Made by a program: the position numbers and the translations under genes | Part shown: positions 8,306 through 16,472 of the stretch, one piece after another | How positions within the stretch are numbered: position 1 is the first letter of the stretch | Layout of the letters: each line of letters opens with the position of its first letter | DNA from: Streptomyces hayashii | GTDB taxonomy: Bacteria > Actinomycetota > Actinomycetes > Streptomycetales > Streptomycetaceae | Assembly: GCF_024539815.1 (NCBI RefSeq) | Contig: NZ_JAHHIU010000079.1 | Coordinates: 124,528 to 188,527, forward strand | DNA length: 64,000 nucleotides | Direction: 5' to 3' | Notes under the pieces: model-generated | Seen by the model: only the letters and a program-made list of their open reading frames with translations | Told to the model about the DNA's origin: nothing | Database searches by the model: none

Positions 8306-9817
8306 GTGCTTCAGCAGGCACAGCGATGCTGTGATCGGTGCGGCTGCTCCCTGAACCGGTACAACAGGGACACGCTTTGCGCCGCCTGCGCCCGTTCACA
8401 AATCCGGGAGAAACACTGCCTTTCCGTCCCCGAACATGTCTGGGCCGACCCAGAACTCCAAAGCGCGCTCTCGGCTTGGGACTTCGGCCGCGCCAGCCGT
8501 CTGATCCGCCTCCGCGGCGGCCTACGCCAGGACGACATGTCCAGGCTCACCGGTCTGAGTCAATCGTTCCTGTCGATGCTGGAGTCAGGCACCCGCCGCC
8601 TCACCAACATCGACAAAATCGTTGAATACCTGACAGGCTTGGGTGTACCCGGCAACTTGGTTACCCTGCCTCTTCCGCGTTCTTCCGCTCCGGGGATGAA
8701 GGAACCACCGGCCTCGTTCGCCGGTGACGCGGACCCGAGCCTGCCGTGGACAACGGCTCGTATGGTGGCAGCACTTGGTACAGCGGTAGGAGGTAGCGAG
8801 ATGGACCGCCGACGATTCCTCACCGCCAGCGGTGTCGCGCTCACCTCATTCGTCAACGGGTGGGACGCCGCCGAAGCAGAGCCCCTCCACCATGCAGTGG
8901 GGGGAAGCCGTCTCACCAACGGCTTGCTGGACGGCCTCCAGCACACCACCGACAACCTGCGTACCATGGACGCGTCCGACGGCAGCGGCACCCTCGCAAG
9001 TCTCGGCAACCGCCACCTCCAGTTCCTCAAGCACCTCTTGGAGGAAACGTCGTACGACGAGGCGACAGGACGACGGCTGGCGGCGATCACTGCCGACACC
9101 GCCACCCAGACAGGATGGTTCGTCTTCGACGCCGGCGACCGCGAACGTCCCCTCGCCTACCTGTACGCAGCGCTCCGCGCCGCGAAGGCGTCGCAGGACC
9201 TACGGCTCGGCGCCGGCGCTCTGTCTTACATCGCCATCCACGGGTACTCCACGGGAGCCCCTCACCATGCTGTCGCCGCAGCACAACGAGCCCGCGCCAG
9301 GATCAAGAAGCTCGGCACTCCCGCGCTCGAAGCAATGCTCCTGACCCGGCAGGCCCGCGGGCACGCGAAACTCGGAGAGCGCCAGGCGGCACTTGCCGCG
9401 CTGGGGAAGGCTGCTGAACTCTGCGCCCAGGGCCGCTCGGAGCACGACCCGCACTGGCTCTACTGGATCAACGAGGGCGAGATCCACGGGCAGGCCGGCA
9501 GTTGCTATCTCGACCTCGGCGACCCCAGCAGCGCCGTCGTCAGTTTCGCGAAGGCCCGGGAGGCGCTCAACCCTACGGACCATCGCACCAGAGGGCTGTT
9601 CCTCTCCCGCGCCGCAACCGCCCACATCGAGCAGGGCGACCTCGAAGTCGGCTGTGCCACGGCCCACGAGGTTCTCGACCTCGCCGAGAAGCTTCAGTCA
9701 GCACGGTTCGACAGCCACGTCACAAGCATGATCCAACAGCTCCACCCTGTCGCCCACAGCCCGTACGCTCAAGACGTACTGGCGCGACGCGCCGCCGTGA
9801 CGGCAACAAGGAGCTGA
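8306..9817 (+). CDS. Zinc-ribbon/XRE/TPR transcriptional regulator 1
   Basis: This 503-aa regulator begins with a short zinc ribbon (CDRCG then CAAC, about residues 9-29). An XRE helix-turn-helix follows (about 70-115, LRQDDMSRLTGLSQSFLSMLESG). The rest is a long helical C-terminal region with TPR-like repeats, typical of Streptomyces XRE regulators that bind a ligand or peptide. A Tat-like string MDRRRFLTASG inside the chain is common in this group and is not an export signal here. GTG at 8306 follows AGGAGG; the ATG 48 nt upstream lacks a ribosome site. A 51-54% similar architecture is not computed, but by eye the first 130 residues match the regulator at 10,655 closely. Confidence 0.8.
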   Translation: MLQQAQRCCDRCGCSLNRYNRDTLCAACARSQIREKHCLSVPEHVWADPELQSALSAWDFGRASRLIRLRGGLRQDDMSRLTGLSQSFLSMLESGTRRLTNIDKIVEYLTGLGVPGNLVTLPLPRSSAPGMKEPPASFAGDADPSLPWTTARMVAALGTAVGGSEMDRRRFLTASGVALTSFVNGWDAAEAEPLHHAVGGSRLTNGLLDGLQHTTDNLRTMDASDGSGTLASLGNRHLQFLKHLLEETSYDEATGRRLAAITADTATQTGWFVFDAGDRERPLAYLYAALRAAKASQDLRLGAGALSYIAIHGYSTGAPHHAVAAAQRARARIKKLGTPALEAMLLTRQARGHAKLGERQAALAALGKAAELCAQGRSEHDPHWLYWINEGEIHGQAGSCYLDLGDPSSAVVSFAKAREALNPTDHRTRGLFLSRAATAHIEQGDLEVGCATAHEVLDLAEKLQSARFDSHVTSMIQQLHPVAHSPYAQDVLARRAAVTATRS

Positions 9818-9819
9818 AC

Positions 9820-10548
9820 TTGACCGACACCAGGCAGATCCTCGTGCTGTGGGACATCGACCGCACCCTGCTGTACGTCGGTGACATCGACCGGCAGGTA
9901 TACCGCGAGACCTTCGCCGAGATCGTCGGCCGCCCCGCAGAACGCCTTCCGGCCCGCGGCACCGGCGTCACCATGCCCCTCGCCATTCGATCCCTGCTCC
10001 TGGACAACGGCGTCCCCGAAGCAGACGTCCCCGGCCTGCTGCCGCGCATGGTCGAACTCCTGCCGCAGCGCCTCGCCGCGCACGCCGACGACCTTCGCGA
10101 GCAAGGCGTACTCCTACCCGGCGCCGTGGACGCACTCAAGGCGGTGCACGCACAACCGGGCTACGTTCCGACCGTCGTCACAGGAAACCTCAAACCCAAC
10201 GCGCTGCTGAAGCTCGAAGCGTTCCACCTCGACGAGTTCCTGGACACCGAGGTCGGCGGATACTCCTCGGACAACGACCATCGACCGGCTCTCGTCGCTG
10301 TCGCACAGAAACGAGCCCGAGCCAAGTACGGGACCGTGTTCACCCGCTCCAACACGGTCATCATCGGAGACTCCCTCGAAGACGTCCGCACCGGGCTTGA
10401 AGGCGGTGCTCCTGTAGTCGGAGTCGCGTCTGGCAAGACCACCGCCGACGAACTCGCTTCGGCCGGCGCGGACTCGGTCCTCGACAGCCTCGAAGGCGTA
10501 CCGCGGCTCCTGGACGCGATCGCTACAACGACCCGCAACCACACCTGA
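9820..10548 (+). CDS. HAD-family hydrolase
   Basis: This 242-aa haloacid-dehalogenase-fold phosphatase has motif I DIDRT (in LWDIDRTLLY), motif II TGN with a downstream Lys (TGNLKPNALLKL), and motif IV GDSLEDVRTG. These are the Asp nucleophile, Thr/Lys and acidic residues of phosphoglycolate-phosphatase-like enzymes. It probably dephosphorylates a small metabolite. TTG at 9820 is chosen because AAGGAG lies 6 nt upstream and it comes 2 nt after the stop of regulator 1, so the two are one operon. Confidence 0.85.
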   Translation: MTDTRQILVLWDIDRTLLYVGDIDRQVYRETFAEIVGRPAERLPARGTGVTMPLAIRSLLLDNGVPEADVPGLLPRMVELLPQRLAAHADDLREQGVLLPGAVDALKAVHAQPGYVPTVVTGNLKPNALLKLEAFHLDEFLDTEVGGYSSDNDHRPALVAVAQKRARAKYGTVFTRSNTVIIGDSLEDVRTGLEGGAPVVGVASGKTTADELASAGADSVLDSLEGVPRLLDAIATTTRNHT

Positions 10549-10581
10549 TGATGGCTGCCCTGGAGAAGCCCCCAGCTGCCC

Positions 10582-10599
10582 GTATTACATGAGTGATAC
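10582..10599. promoter_or_regulatory. Operator-like palindrome, site 2
   Basis: GTATTAC-ATGA-GTGATAC lies 55 nt before the ATG of the second zinc-ribbon regulator, nearly the same distance as site 1 from its gene. Arms match the ATATCAC/GTGATAT pattern with one mismatch in the left arm. Confidence 0.45.
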
Positions 10600-10654
10600 C
10601 GGCACACGCGCACCCCGCCTACCCTGTCGAGCGCAGACAGGAAACGGGGGTGCG

Positions 10655-12133
10655 ATGCCAAGGCACACTCGCGTATGCGTTGACTGCAGATGCCTCTTAA
10701 GCCAGTACAACGACCAAGACCGGTGCGCTAGATGCGCACGCAACCGATGTCCCGACGCCCGCCTTCAACACCGCGTTCCGGACACCGTCTGGCATGATCC
10801 CGAAGTCCAAGCTGCCCTCGCTGCCTGGGACTTCGGGCGGGCGAGCCGACTCATCCGCGAGCGTGCGAAACTCCGCCAGGAGGACATGGCCCACCTGACG
10901 GGGCTCAGCCAGGGTTTCCTGTCCATGCTCGAAGCAGGAACCCGCCGGCTGACGAACCTCGACAAGGTCGCGAGGTTCCTCAACGGCATCGAAACCCCCG
11001 ACACCTTGCTCCCCCCAGCGCTCCGTGAGCATCACCCAGTCCTCAAGCCACTACCGTTGCCGCACCCAGGCCCACCCGCCGTCGATCTCCACGTCACGAC
11101 CAGCGAGCAGCCAACGGACCTCTATGAACTCGCGACACAAGCCGCGGCCCAGTCACTGCAGTTCGCGGAAGTGGCCACCAAGAGCAACGTGAGCGACATC
11201 GAGCTTGAGGCGCTGGAATCCAGGATCACCCGGATCGCGACGGACTACGTCCACGCTCCCCTGTACCCGCTCTTCCACGACCTGCTGTCGACGAGAAACC
11301 AACTCTTCTCGCTGCTGAGCGGCCATCAACCCCCGGGCCAAACCCGCGAGCTGTACCTCCTCGCCGGCACGAGTTGCCTGCTTCTCGCCCACGCGTCACA
11401 GAATCTCGGCGACCAGGACTCCGCTGTCGCCCAACTCCAGACGGCCGGAACCCTCGCCGAGCACGCTGACCACGACGATCTCCGGGCATGGGTCAAGGGC
11501 ACAGCCGCACTGATCGCGGAATGGTCGACCCACCGGCACACAGCCCTTGAGTACACGCAACAGGCGATCCGGTTCGCCCCCGTCGGTGAGACCCGGGTCA
11601 GAATCGCGGCGATCGGAGCCAGGGCCGCGGCACGCGTCGGAGACCGGGACACGGCCCTGACAGCGCTCAAGGAACTTGAGCACGCCCGCGAACAGCGAAC
11701 AGACTCCAACGGGCTCACCAGGTTCGGAGGGTTGCTCTCTTTTCCGGAAGCCAAGCAGGAGTACTACATCGGCGGAACGTACGCCCTTCTCGGCGAACAC
11801 GAGAGGGCCGAGCAGCACGCCGCCGCCGCGATCGATCTGTACGAGACGGGCCCGAAGGAGCAGCGGTCGTACGGCGACGAAGCCCTGGCACGCCTCGACA
11901 TCGTCACGGCGCGCATCGCCACTGGGGAGATCGAGGGAGCCGGCGAGCAGCTCCAGCCCATCCTGGAGCTGCCGGTGGAGCGCCGTATCCGACAGCTCGG
12001 CGACTCGGTGCAGGGAGTGGCTAGGCTTCTGGAAGAACCGCGGTTCGCCCGCAACCGAACCGCCCGCGAACTTGCGGACGCGGCCCGCGGCTACCAGGTG
12101 ATCGACACGAGAGCGAGGGCCCTCACCTCATGA
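10655..12133 (+). CDS. Zinc-ribbon/XRE/TPR transcriptional regulator 2
   Basis: This 492-aa paralogue of the 8,306 gene has the same order: zinc ribbon (CVDCRC and CARCAR), the linker PDTVWHDPEVQAALAAWDF, an XRE HTH (LRQEDMAHLTGLSQGFLSML), then a TPR-like region that has diverged. The ATG at 10,655 is chosen because its product starts exactly at the zinc ribbon and GGGGG precedes it. The stop overlaps the phosphotransferase start by ATGA. It likely binds DNA in its own promoter region (site 2), with the helical C-terminus sensing a ligand; both points are inferred from the family. Confidence 0.82.
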   Translation: MPRHTRVCVDCRCLLSQYNDQDRCARCARNRCPDARLQHRVPDTVWHDPEVQAALAAWDFGRASRLIRERAKLRQEDMAHLTGLSQGFLSMLEAGTRRLTNLDKVARFLNGIETPDTLLPPALREHHPVLKPLPLPHPGPPAVDLHVTTSEQPTDLYELATQAAAQSLQFAEVATKSNVSDIELEALESRITRIATDYVHAPLYPLFHDLLSTRNQLFSLLSGHQPPGQTRELYLLAGTSCLLLAHASQNLGDQDSAVAQLQTAGTLAEHADHDDLRAWVKGTAALIAEWSTHRHTALEYTQQAIRFAPVGETRVRIAAIGARAAARVGDRDTALTALKELEHAREQRTDSNGLTRFGGLLSFPEAKQEYYIGGTYALLGEHERAEQHAAAAIDLYETGPKEQRSYGDEALARLDIVTARIATGEIEGAGEQLQPILELPVERRIRQLGDSVQGVARLLEEPRFARNRTARELADAARGYQVIDTRARALTS

Positions 12134-13005
12134 CGATGACGGTCTCTCCCGAGTCCGCCGCCCTCAAAGCCTGCCGAGCGTCAGGGCTGGCAGACCGGTC
12201 CCTCACCCAACTTCACCACCACGCCACTTCTGTGTTCCTTCTTGCTGCAGAAGGCGTTGTCGTACGTGTCAGTCCAATCTCGCAGCAGCGGCGCCTCGAA
12301 ACCGCCGTGTCACTGGCACGCTGGCTCGTCGCGAACGACTTCCCCGCGACAGAGCCTGTGAACGTCCCCCAGCCGGTGGCGTACGGCCCGTACGTTGTGA
12401 CCTTCTGGCAGCACTACCCTCAGCCTGAGCACGGTGCGCCACCGGCTGGGCGCTTGGGCGATCTCCTACGGGCCCTGCACGACCTTCCGCCCCCGCCTCT
12501 GGCACTGCCGGAGTATCGACCACTTACGTCGTTCAAGAATGCCGTGGACCACAGCACGTACCTGGCACCGCGACAGCGAGAGTGGCTGACGGCCAGGAGG
12601 AAGGAACTCCTGGACGCTTACGGGAAGCTCGACTTCCCGTTGGGCCACGGCCATATCCACGGTGACGCATATCCAGGTAACACCCTCTGGGACGGTCAGG
12701 GCGTCAGACTTGGCGACTGGGACGAAGCAGCATTCGGCCCACGCGAGATCGACCTGGCAAATACGTTCCAAGGGGTCCGCTTCGGGCGTACCGCCGGAGA
12801 ACTGGACAACTTCAGCGAGCAGTACGGCCAGGACATCCGACAGTGGTCCGGCCTTTCGGTTGTCTGCGAAATCCGAGACCTTCACACACTTGGATCCTTC
12901 GTTCGGCGTGCGGATCGAGGAGATACTGCCGCAGCCCAGCAGTTGTCGTATCGCATAGAGACTCTCAGGAACATGGACGCCCAAGCCCGATGGGGCGCCG
13001 CCTGA
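12130..13005 (+). CDS. APH-family phosphotransferase
   Basis: This 291-aa kinase-fold protein of the aminoglycoside/choline phosphotransferase family has an intact catalytic loop HGDAYPGN (H177, D179, N184) and metal motif GDWDEAAFGPREIDLA (D196). It should phosphorylate a small hydroxyl substrate with ATP. The ATGA overlap with regulator 2 couples them. It could modify a pathway intermediate or be a self-resistance kinase; the sequence does not decide. Confidence 0.82.
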   Translation: MTMTVSPESAALKACRASGLADRSLTQLHHHATSVFLLAAEGVVVRVSPISQQRRLETAVSLARWLVANDFPATEPVNVPQPVAYGPYVVTFWQHYPQPEHGAPPAGRLGDLLRALHDLPPPPLALPEYRPLTSFKNAVDHSTYLAPRQREWLTARRKELLDAYGKLDFPLGHGHIHGDAYPGNTLWDGQGVRLGDWDEAAFGPREIDLANTFQGVRFGRTAGELDNFSEQYGQDIRQWSGLSVVCEIRDLHTLGSFVRRADRGDTAAAQQLSYRIETLRNMDAQARWGAA

Positions 13006-13033
13006 AAGAGCACAGACCGGGATGGACCGAAGC

Positions 13034-13699
13034 TCAGGCCCGTTCCACGTCTTCCGGTACGAGTCGGCTCGTGAACCCGTCGCTACGCAACCGTTCGAAA
13101 GCCGCTGCCACGTCGTCGGGAATCTCCTGCGCGATCATGAACCCTTGCCGCGGGTACACCATGAGCCGCTGCTGGGCCCCCACCAGCATGTCGATGACCA
13201 GGCGGGCATCCTGGATCGAATCGACGTATTCGGAGAGTGTCATGGGCGTGGAGGCGCTCACCCACTCGACGTCCGGCCAGAGCTTTCGCGCCGTCGCATA
13301 GGCTCGCCGCTCCTCGTACGGCTTGCTGACCAGCAGGACCGACGAGACGGGAACGCGCTGTTCTTCCAGGAGAGTGCGGGAGAAGCGGATGTTCTCGCCC
13401 GTGTTCCGGGCTTTCGGCTCGACGATGATGGCGCTCTCAGGAACCCCCAGCGCCACCGCACGGTCCCGATAGTGTTCCGCCTCGCCGCGGGGCATCCGTT
13501 CACGCGTCGTACGACTGGTCGCTCCGGTGAAGACGACGAGCGGCGCCACGCCACGGTGGTAGAGGTCTGCGGTGGTATCCGCCACCCCCAAGTCGTGGCT
13601 GCCGAGTCCGATAGCCACGGAGCAAGGACGCAGCTCGTGACCCATCTGCTGGAAGTCCCACAGCCGCCGAGCATCCGCCCATGCCTGCGTTGAGATCAC
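13034..13699 (-). CDS. YdcF/SanA-like DUF218 protein
   Basis: This 221-aa protein has the DUF218 (ElyC/SanA/YdcF) pattern: a glycine strand IGLGSHD, VVFTGATS, a central EAEHYRDRAVALGVPESAIIVEPKARNT region (EAEHYRD, KARNTGEN), and LLVSKPYEERRAYAT. No signal peptide or membrane helix is seen, so it is cytoplasmic, unlike the envelope SanA proteins. The biochemical role of the family is poorly known. It is convergent with the phosphotransferase. The start is GTG at 13,699. Confidence 0.78.
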   Translation of the reverse strand: MISTQAWADARRLWDFQQMGHELRPCSVAIGLGSHDLGVADTTADLYHRGVAPLVVFTGATSRTTRERMPRGEAEHYRDRAVALGVPESAIIVEPKARNTGENIRFSRTLLEEQRVPVSSVLLVSKPYEERRAYATARKLWPDVEWVSASTPMTLSEYVDSIQDARLVIDMLVGAQQRLMVYPRQGFMIAQEIPDDVAAAFERLRSDGFTSRLVPEDVERA

Positions 13700-13860
13700 T
13701 TGCTCTCGTCCTCCATGTTCGCCGAGGACAGCTCCCCGCCGTTGCCCTCCGATGGGGTCAGCCTACGTTCCAGATCACGGACGCCCTCAGACGATGGTTC
13801 TCCTGCCCCGCGCGCTCACTCCGTGTGACACTCGATCGACCAGGCTGAGGGGGTGTGCCA

Positions 13861-15072
13861 ATGCGGGGAATGACCGACCATCTGCCGTTCGGCAGACGAG
13901 TCCTGTTCTACCGGAAACGCCGGGGCCTGAGTCAGCGCCAACTCGGCGAACTTCTTGGACGTTCCGAGGACTGGGTGTACCGGGTCGAGTCCGAACGCAT
14001 ACCGGTGAACAACGTGAAGATGCTCGCGGACCTGGCACACGCTCTGCGAGTACACGTTGAGGACCTTCAGGGCACGCCGACGCTCTTGGACGACCATGGT
14101 CGTCACACGGCCAGCATTCCGGCGATCCGCACCGCACTCATGCAGTCACGCCGACTGGCGGGCTCGCTGTACGACGACCGTGAAACCGTGCGCCTCGAAC
14201 GTCTCTCCTTCGCAGTCGACGAAGCCTGGGGGCTCTATCAGAACTGCCAGTTCGCGCGCCTCGGAGAGTGCCTGCCTGGGCTACTCGCGGACGCCCGGCT
14301 GGCGACACGGGAACGCACAGGTGGCGCCGAACACGTCGAGGCACTCCGGTTGTTCGCATTGACCTGCCACGTGGCAGCGGTACTCCTACGAAAGTTGGGC
14401 GAGACTAACCTGGCCTGGACCGCTGTGGACCAGGGCGACATGGCGGCCTCGCAGTCCGAGGACCCCGCCACGATGCTCGCTCTGCGCCGAGGTGTCGCGC
14501 ACGTCCAACTCGGCGCCGGCATGCCGGCGGAGGCGGTGAACGTCACCCTTGACGCGGCAGACGACCTCGAACCCGGCTGGTGGCGCTCCACACCGGCTTC
14601 TCTCTCCCTGTACGGGACCCTGTTCCTCAACGGGGCCGTCGCAGCGGCCCGGATGCGGAACCGGGCGCTGGCCGATCACATGATGGGGAAGGCCCAAGAA
14701 GCAGCAGACCTCCTCGGCGGCGACTCCAACGAGATGTGGACCTCCTTCGGCCCCGGCAACGTCGAGATCCACCGGCTCGCGCTCGCCCTGGAATTCGAGG
14801 ACGTCCAACTGGCCGTGGACATAGCGCCGAGAGCCAGGGCGGCAGGACTGCCGGTGGAGCGACAGGGGCGGGCGCGACTGGATGTCGCCCGCGCCTATGC
14901 CGAGGCAGGGCGGACAGATGAGGCGGTAGACCATCTCAAGCGTGCCCACCGAACCGCTCCCGAACAGATCAAGTCACACGAGTTCGCTCGGGACCTGGCG
15001 CGTCGGCTCCACAAGCGATCCCGCCGTCGCGATGTCCAGGACCTGGCCATGCGGCTCGGCGCCATCAAGTAA
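13861..15072 (+). CDS. XRE-family regulator with TPR-like C-terminus
   Basis: The protein of about 403 aa has an N-terminal XRE HTH (about residues 8-60; LSQRQLGELLGRSEDWVYRVE) followed by helical repeats. It belongs to the common Streptomyces XRE/TPR group but lacks the zinc ribbon of the two regulators upstream. ATG at 13,861 follows GAGGGGG; an in-frame GTG 6 nt earlier is possible. The degenerate HATPase gene follows 111 nt downstream in the same direction, an arrangement common for XRE and anti-sigma-like ATPase pairs. Confidence 0.8.
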   Translation: MRGMTDHLPFGRRVLFYRKRRGLSQRQLGELLGRSEDWVYRVESERIPVNNVKMLADLAHALRVHVEDLQGTPTLLDDHGRHTASIPAIRTALMQSRRLAGSLYDDRETVRLERLSFAVDEAWGLYQNCQFARLGECLPGLLADARLATRERTGGAEHVEALRLFALTCHVAAVLLRKLGETNLAWTAVDQGDMAASQSEDPATMLALRRGVAHVQLGAGMPAEAVNVTLDAADDLEPGWWRSTPASLSLYGTLFLNGAVAAARMRNRALADHMMGKAQEAADLLGGDSNEMWTSFGPGNVEIHRLALALEFEDVQLAVDIAPRARAAGLPVERQGRARLDVARAYAEAGRTDEAVDHLKRAHRTAPEQIKSHEFARDLARRLHKRSRRRDVQDLAMRLGAIK

Positions 15073-15183
15073 CGCCTGCCGTAGAAGGGTTCATTGACGG
15101 ACCCGGAAAAATCTTCCGGGTCCGGCCCCCTGCAGGGACCTACGGTCTTCACGACCAAGCCACCTGCGCGGGAAGGCAACAGA

Positions 15184-15627
15184 GTGACCGTGGCGTACCG
15201 GACGGGCGATGGCGTCGCCGACCCGATGGTGCTGCGCTGGAGCCACCACCCGCGATGCGTTGGACTCGCCCGCAGTGAACTTCGCAAAGTGCTCCGCGTA
15301 TGGGGCTGGTCAAGGTTGGAAGACGCGGCCGTCCTCGTCTTGTCGGAACTCTTCACCACTGCCTTGCGCCAAGCCAAGATCCTGACGATTGGGGAGATCG
15401 AGACCCGCTACGTACGCGTAGGGCATGCCCTACGGCTCGAAGTGCACAACGCTGTCGAAGAGCCGCGTCAACCGATTGCTGACGTTCCCGACCTTCAGCG
15501 TGTCTGCCGAGTGAGACTCCTCAACGTACTTGCCGACCGCTGGGGTGAGCAGTGCGCAGGACCAGGCAGGACGGGTTGGGCGGAGTTGGATCTCCCGTCG
15601 CGGATCGGCGCCCGGCATGCCGGTTGA
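15184..15627 (+). CDS. Degenerate HATPase (anti-sigma-factor-like) protein
   Basis: This 147-aa protein resembles the small GHKL ATPases of the RsbW/SpoIIAB group. The N-box that normally reads ELxTNAxxHA is ELFTTALRQA, so the Mg-coordinating Asn is Thr59. The G-rich ATP lid is replaced by RVCRVRLLNVLADRWG. ATP binding is doubtful. GTG at 15,184 has GGAAGG seven nt upstream; a TTG 90 nt earlier would give a longer N-terminus without homology. It follows the XRE gene and probably works with it. Confidence 0.6.
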   Translation: MTVAYRTGDGVADPMVLRWSHHPRCVGLARSELRKVLRVWGWSRLEDAAVLVLSELFTTALRQAKILTIGEIETRYVRVGHALRLEVHNAVEEPRQPIADVPDLQRVCRVRLLNVLADRWGEQCAGPGRTGWAELDLPSRIGARHAG

Positions 15628-16004
15628 CGGCCGCGATCGCGTGGAGAGCGAAGTGGAAACCGCGAGACCGGTGGTTCTCGACAGACCATGCACGCCGATG
15701 CCATTGCCACTGTCTGGGCACTGCTCGGCCCCATATCACTCGCGTTATATCACCAGCGAGATGTGCCCTTCCGGCAGTTTTGGAGCACTCTGCCTTGGAC
15801 GCTCCGACCGATGCCCCATCTCCCTTATTCCGCAAGTCAGTTCGGCCATTATCGGGCTGAAATTGTGCCTGGTTGCACGACCTAGACTCAAGGTCGTTCG
15901 CCCGGCGTCAGCTGTCCGTCACCACAGGTGCATGCAGCTGTGCGCTGCGGCCTGGGCGCCGACCGATGCGCGCCCGATTCCGACGAATGAAAGAGGGATG
16001 TCCC
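15628..16004. other. Leader region of the Nudix/radical SAM operon
   Basis: A 377-nt gap without a convincing gene. It contains two overlapping operator-like palindromes (15,733-15,764). An in-frame ATG at 15,987 could start the Nudix protein six codons early. The remaining sequence shows no tRNA or riboswitch that I recognise. The promoter of the large operon that follows most likely lies here. Confidence 0.5.
15733..15764. promoter_or_regulatory. Tandem operator-like palindromes, sites 3 and 4
   Basis: ATATCAC-TCGC-GTTATAT (15,733-15,750) and ATATCAC-CAGC-GAGATGT (15,747-15,764) overlap, placing the two ATATCAC half-sites 14 nt apart. They match sites 1, 2 and 5 and lie about 240 nt before the Nudix start. 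Overlapping sites often mean cooperative repressor binding; that is inference. Confidence 0.5.
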
Positions 16005-16439
16005 GTGCCTGAGAAGGTCACCAAGGACAAAGTGCTGTGCTACGTCGTGCGCGACGGAAAGCTGCTGGTGTTCCGGCACACCGACTACACGTACGAGGAA
16101 GTCGGTATCCAGGTCCCGGCCGGCAGCATCTGCGCCGGCGAGACACCGGAGGCGGCGGCGCTGCGCGAGGCTCGCGAGGAGACCGGCCTGAAGGACTTCA
16201 AGATCGTACGGAAGCTCGGCGAGACCGAGTACGACATCAGCCCGTACCGGTTCGAGCTCCAGCGCCGCCACGTCTTCCACCTGGAACTGACCGAGCCCAC
16301 CCGGGAGCGGTGGATGAGCCAGGAGGACCACGACGGGGAACAGGAGCCCACACACTTCGAGTGCTTCTGGATCCCGTTGGAAGCCGCCCACATCCTCCAG
16401 TCTGGCCAGGGTGCCCTGCTGGGACGCCTGTACGACTGA
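16005..16439 (+). CDS. Nudix hydrolase
   Basis: This 144-aa Nudix protein has a complete Nudix box: G-x5-E-x7-REAREETGL (GSICAGE through REAREETGL). The family hydrolyses nucleoside diphosphates linked to another group. GTG at 16,005 is chosen because GAGGGA lies at suitable distance and the product starts at the usual point before the first strand. It heads the operon that continues with the radical SAM gene 33 nt later. It may process a nucleotide-linked intermediate or clean up S-adenosyl or nucleotide by-products. Confidence 0.85.
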   Translation: MPEKVTKDKVLCYVVRDGKLLVFRHTDYTYEEVGIQVPAGSICAGETPEAAALREAREETGLKDFKIVRKLGETEYDISPYRFELQRRHVFHLELTEPTRERWMSQEDHDGEQEPTHFECFWIPLEAAHILQSGQGALLGRLYD

Positions 16440-16472
16440 TCCCTGTCCGGTCACGGCCCCAGGAGGCAGCCG

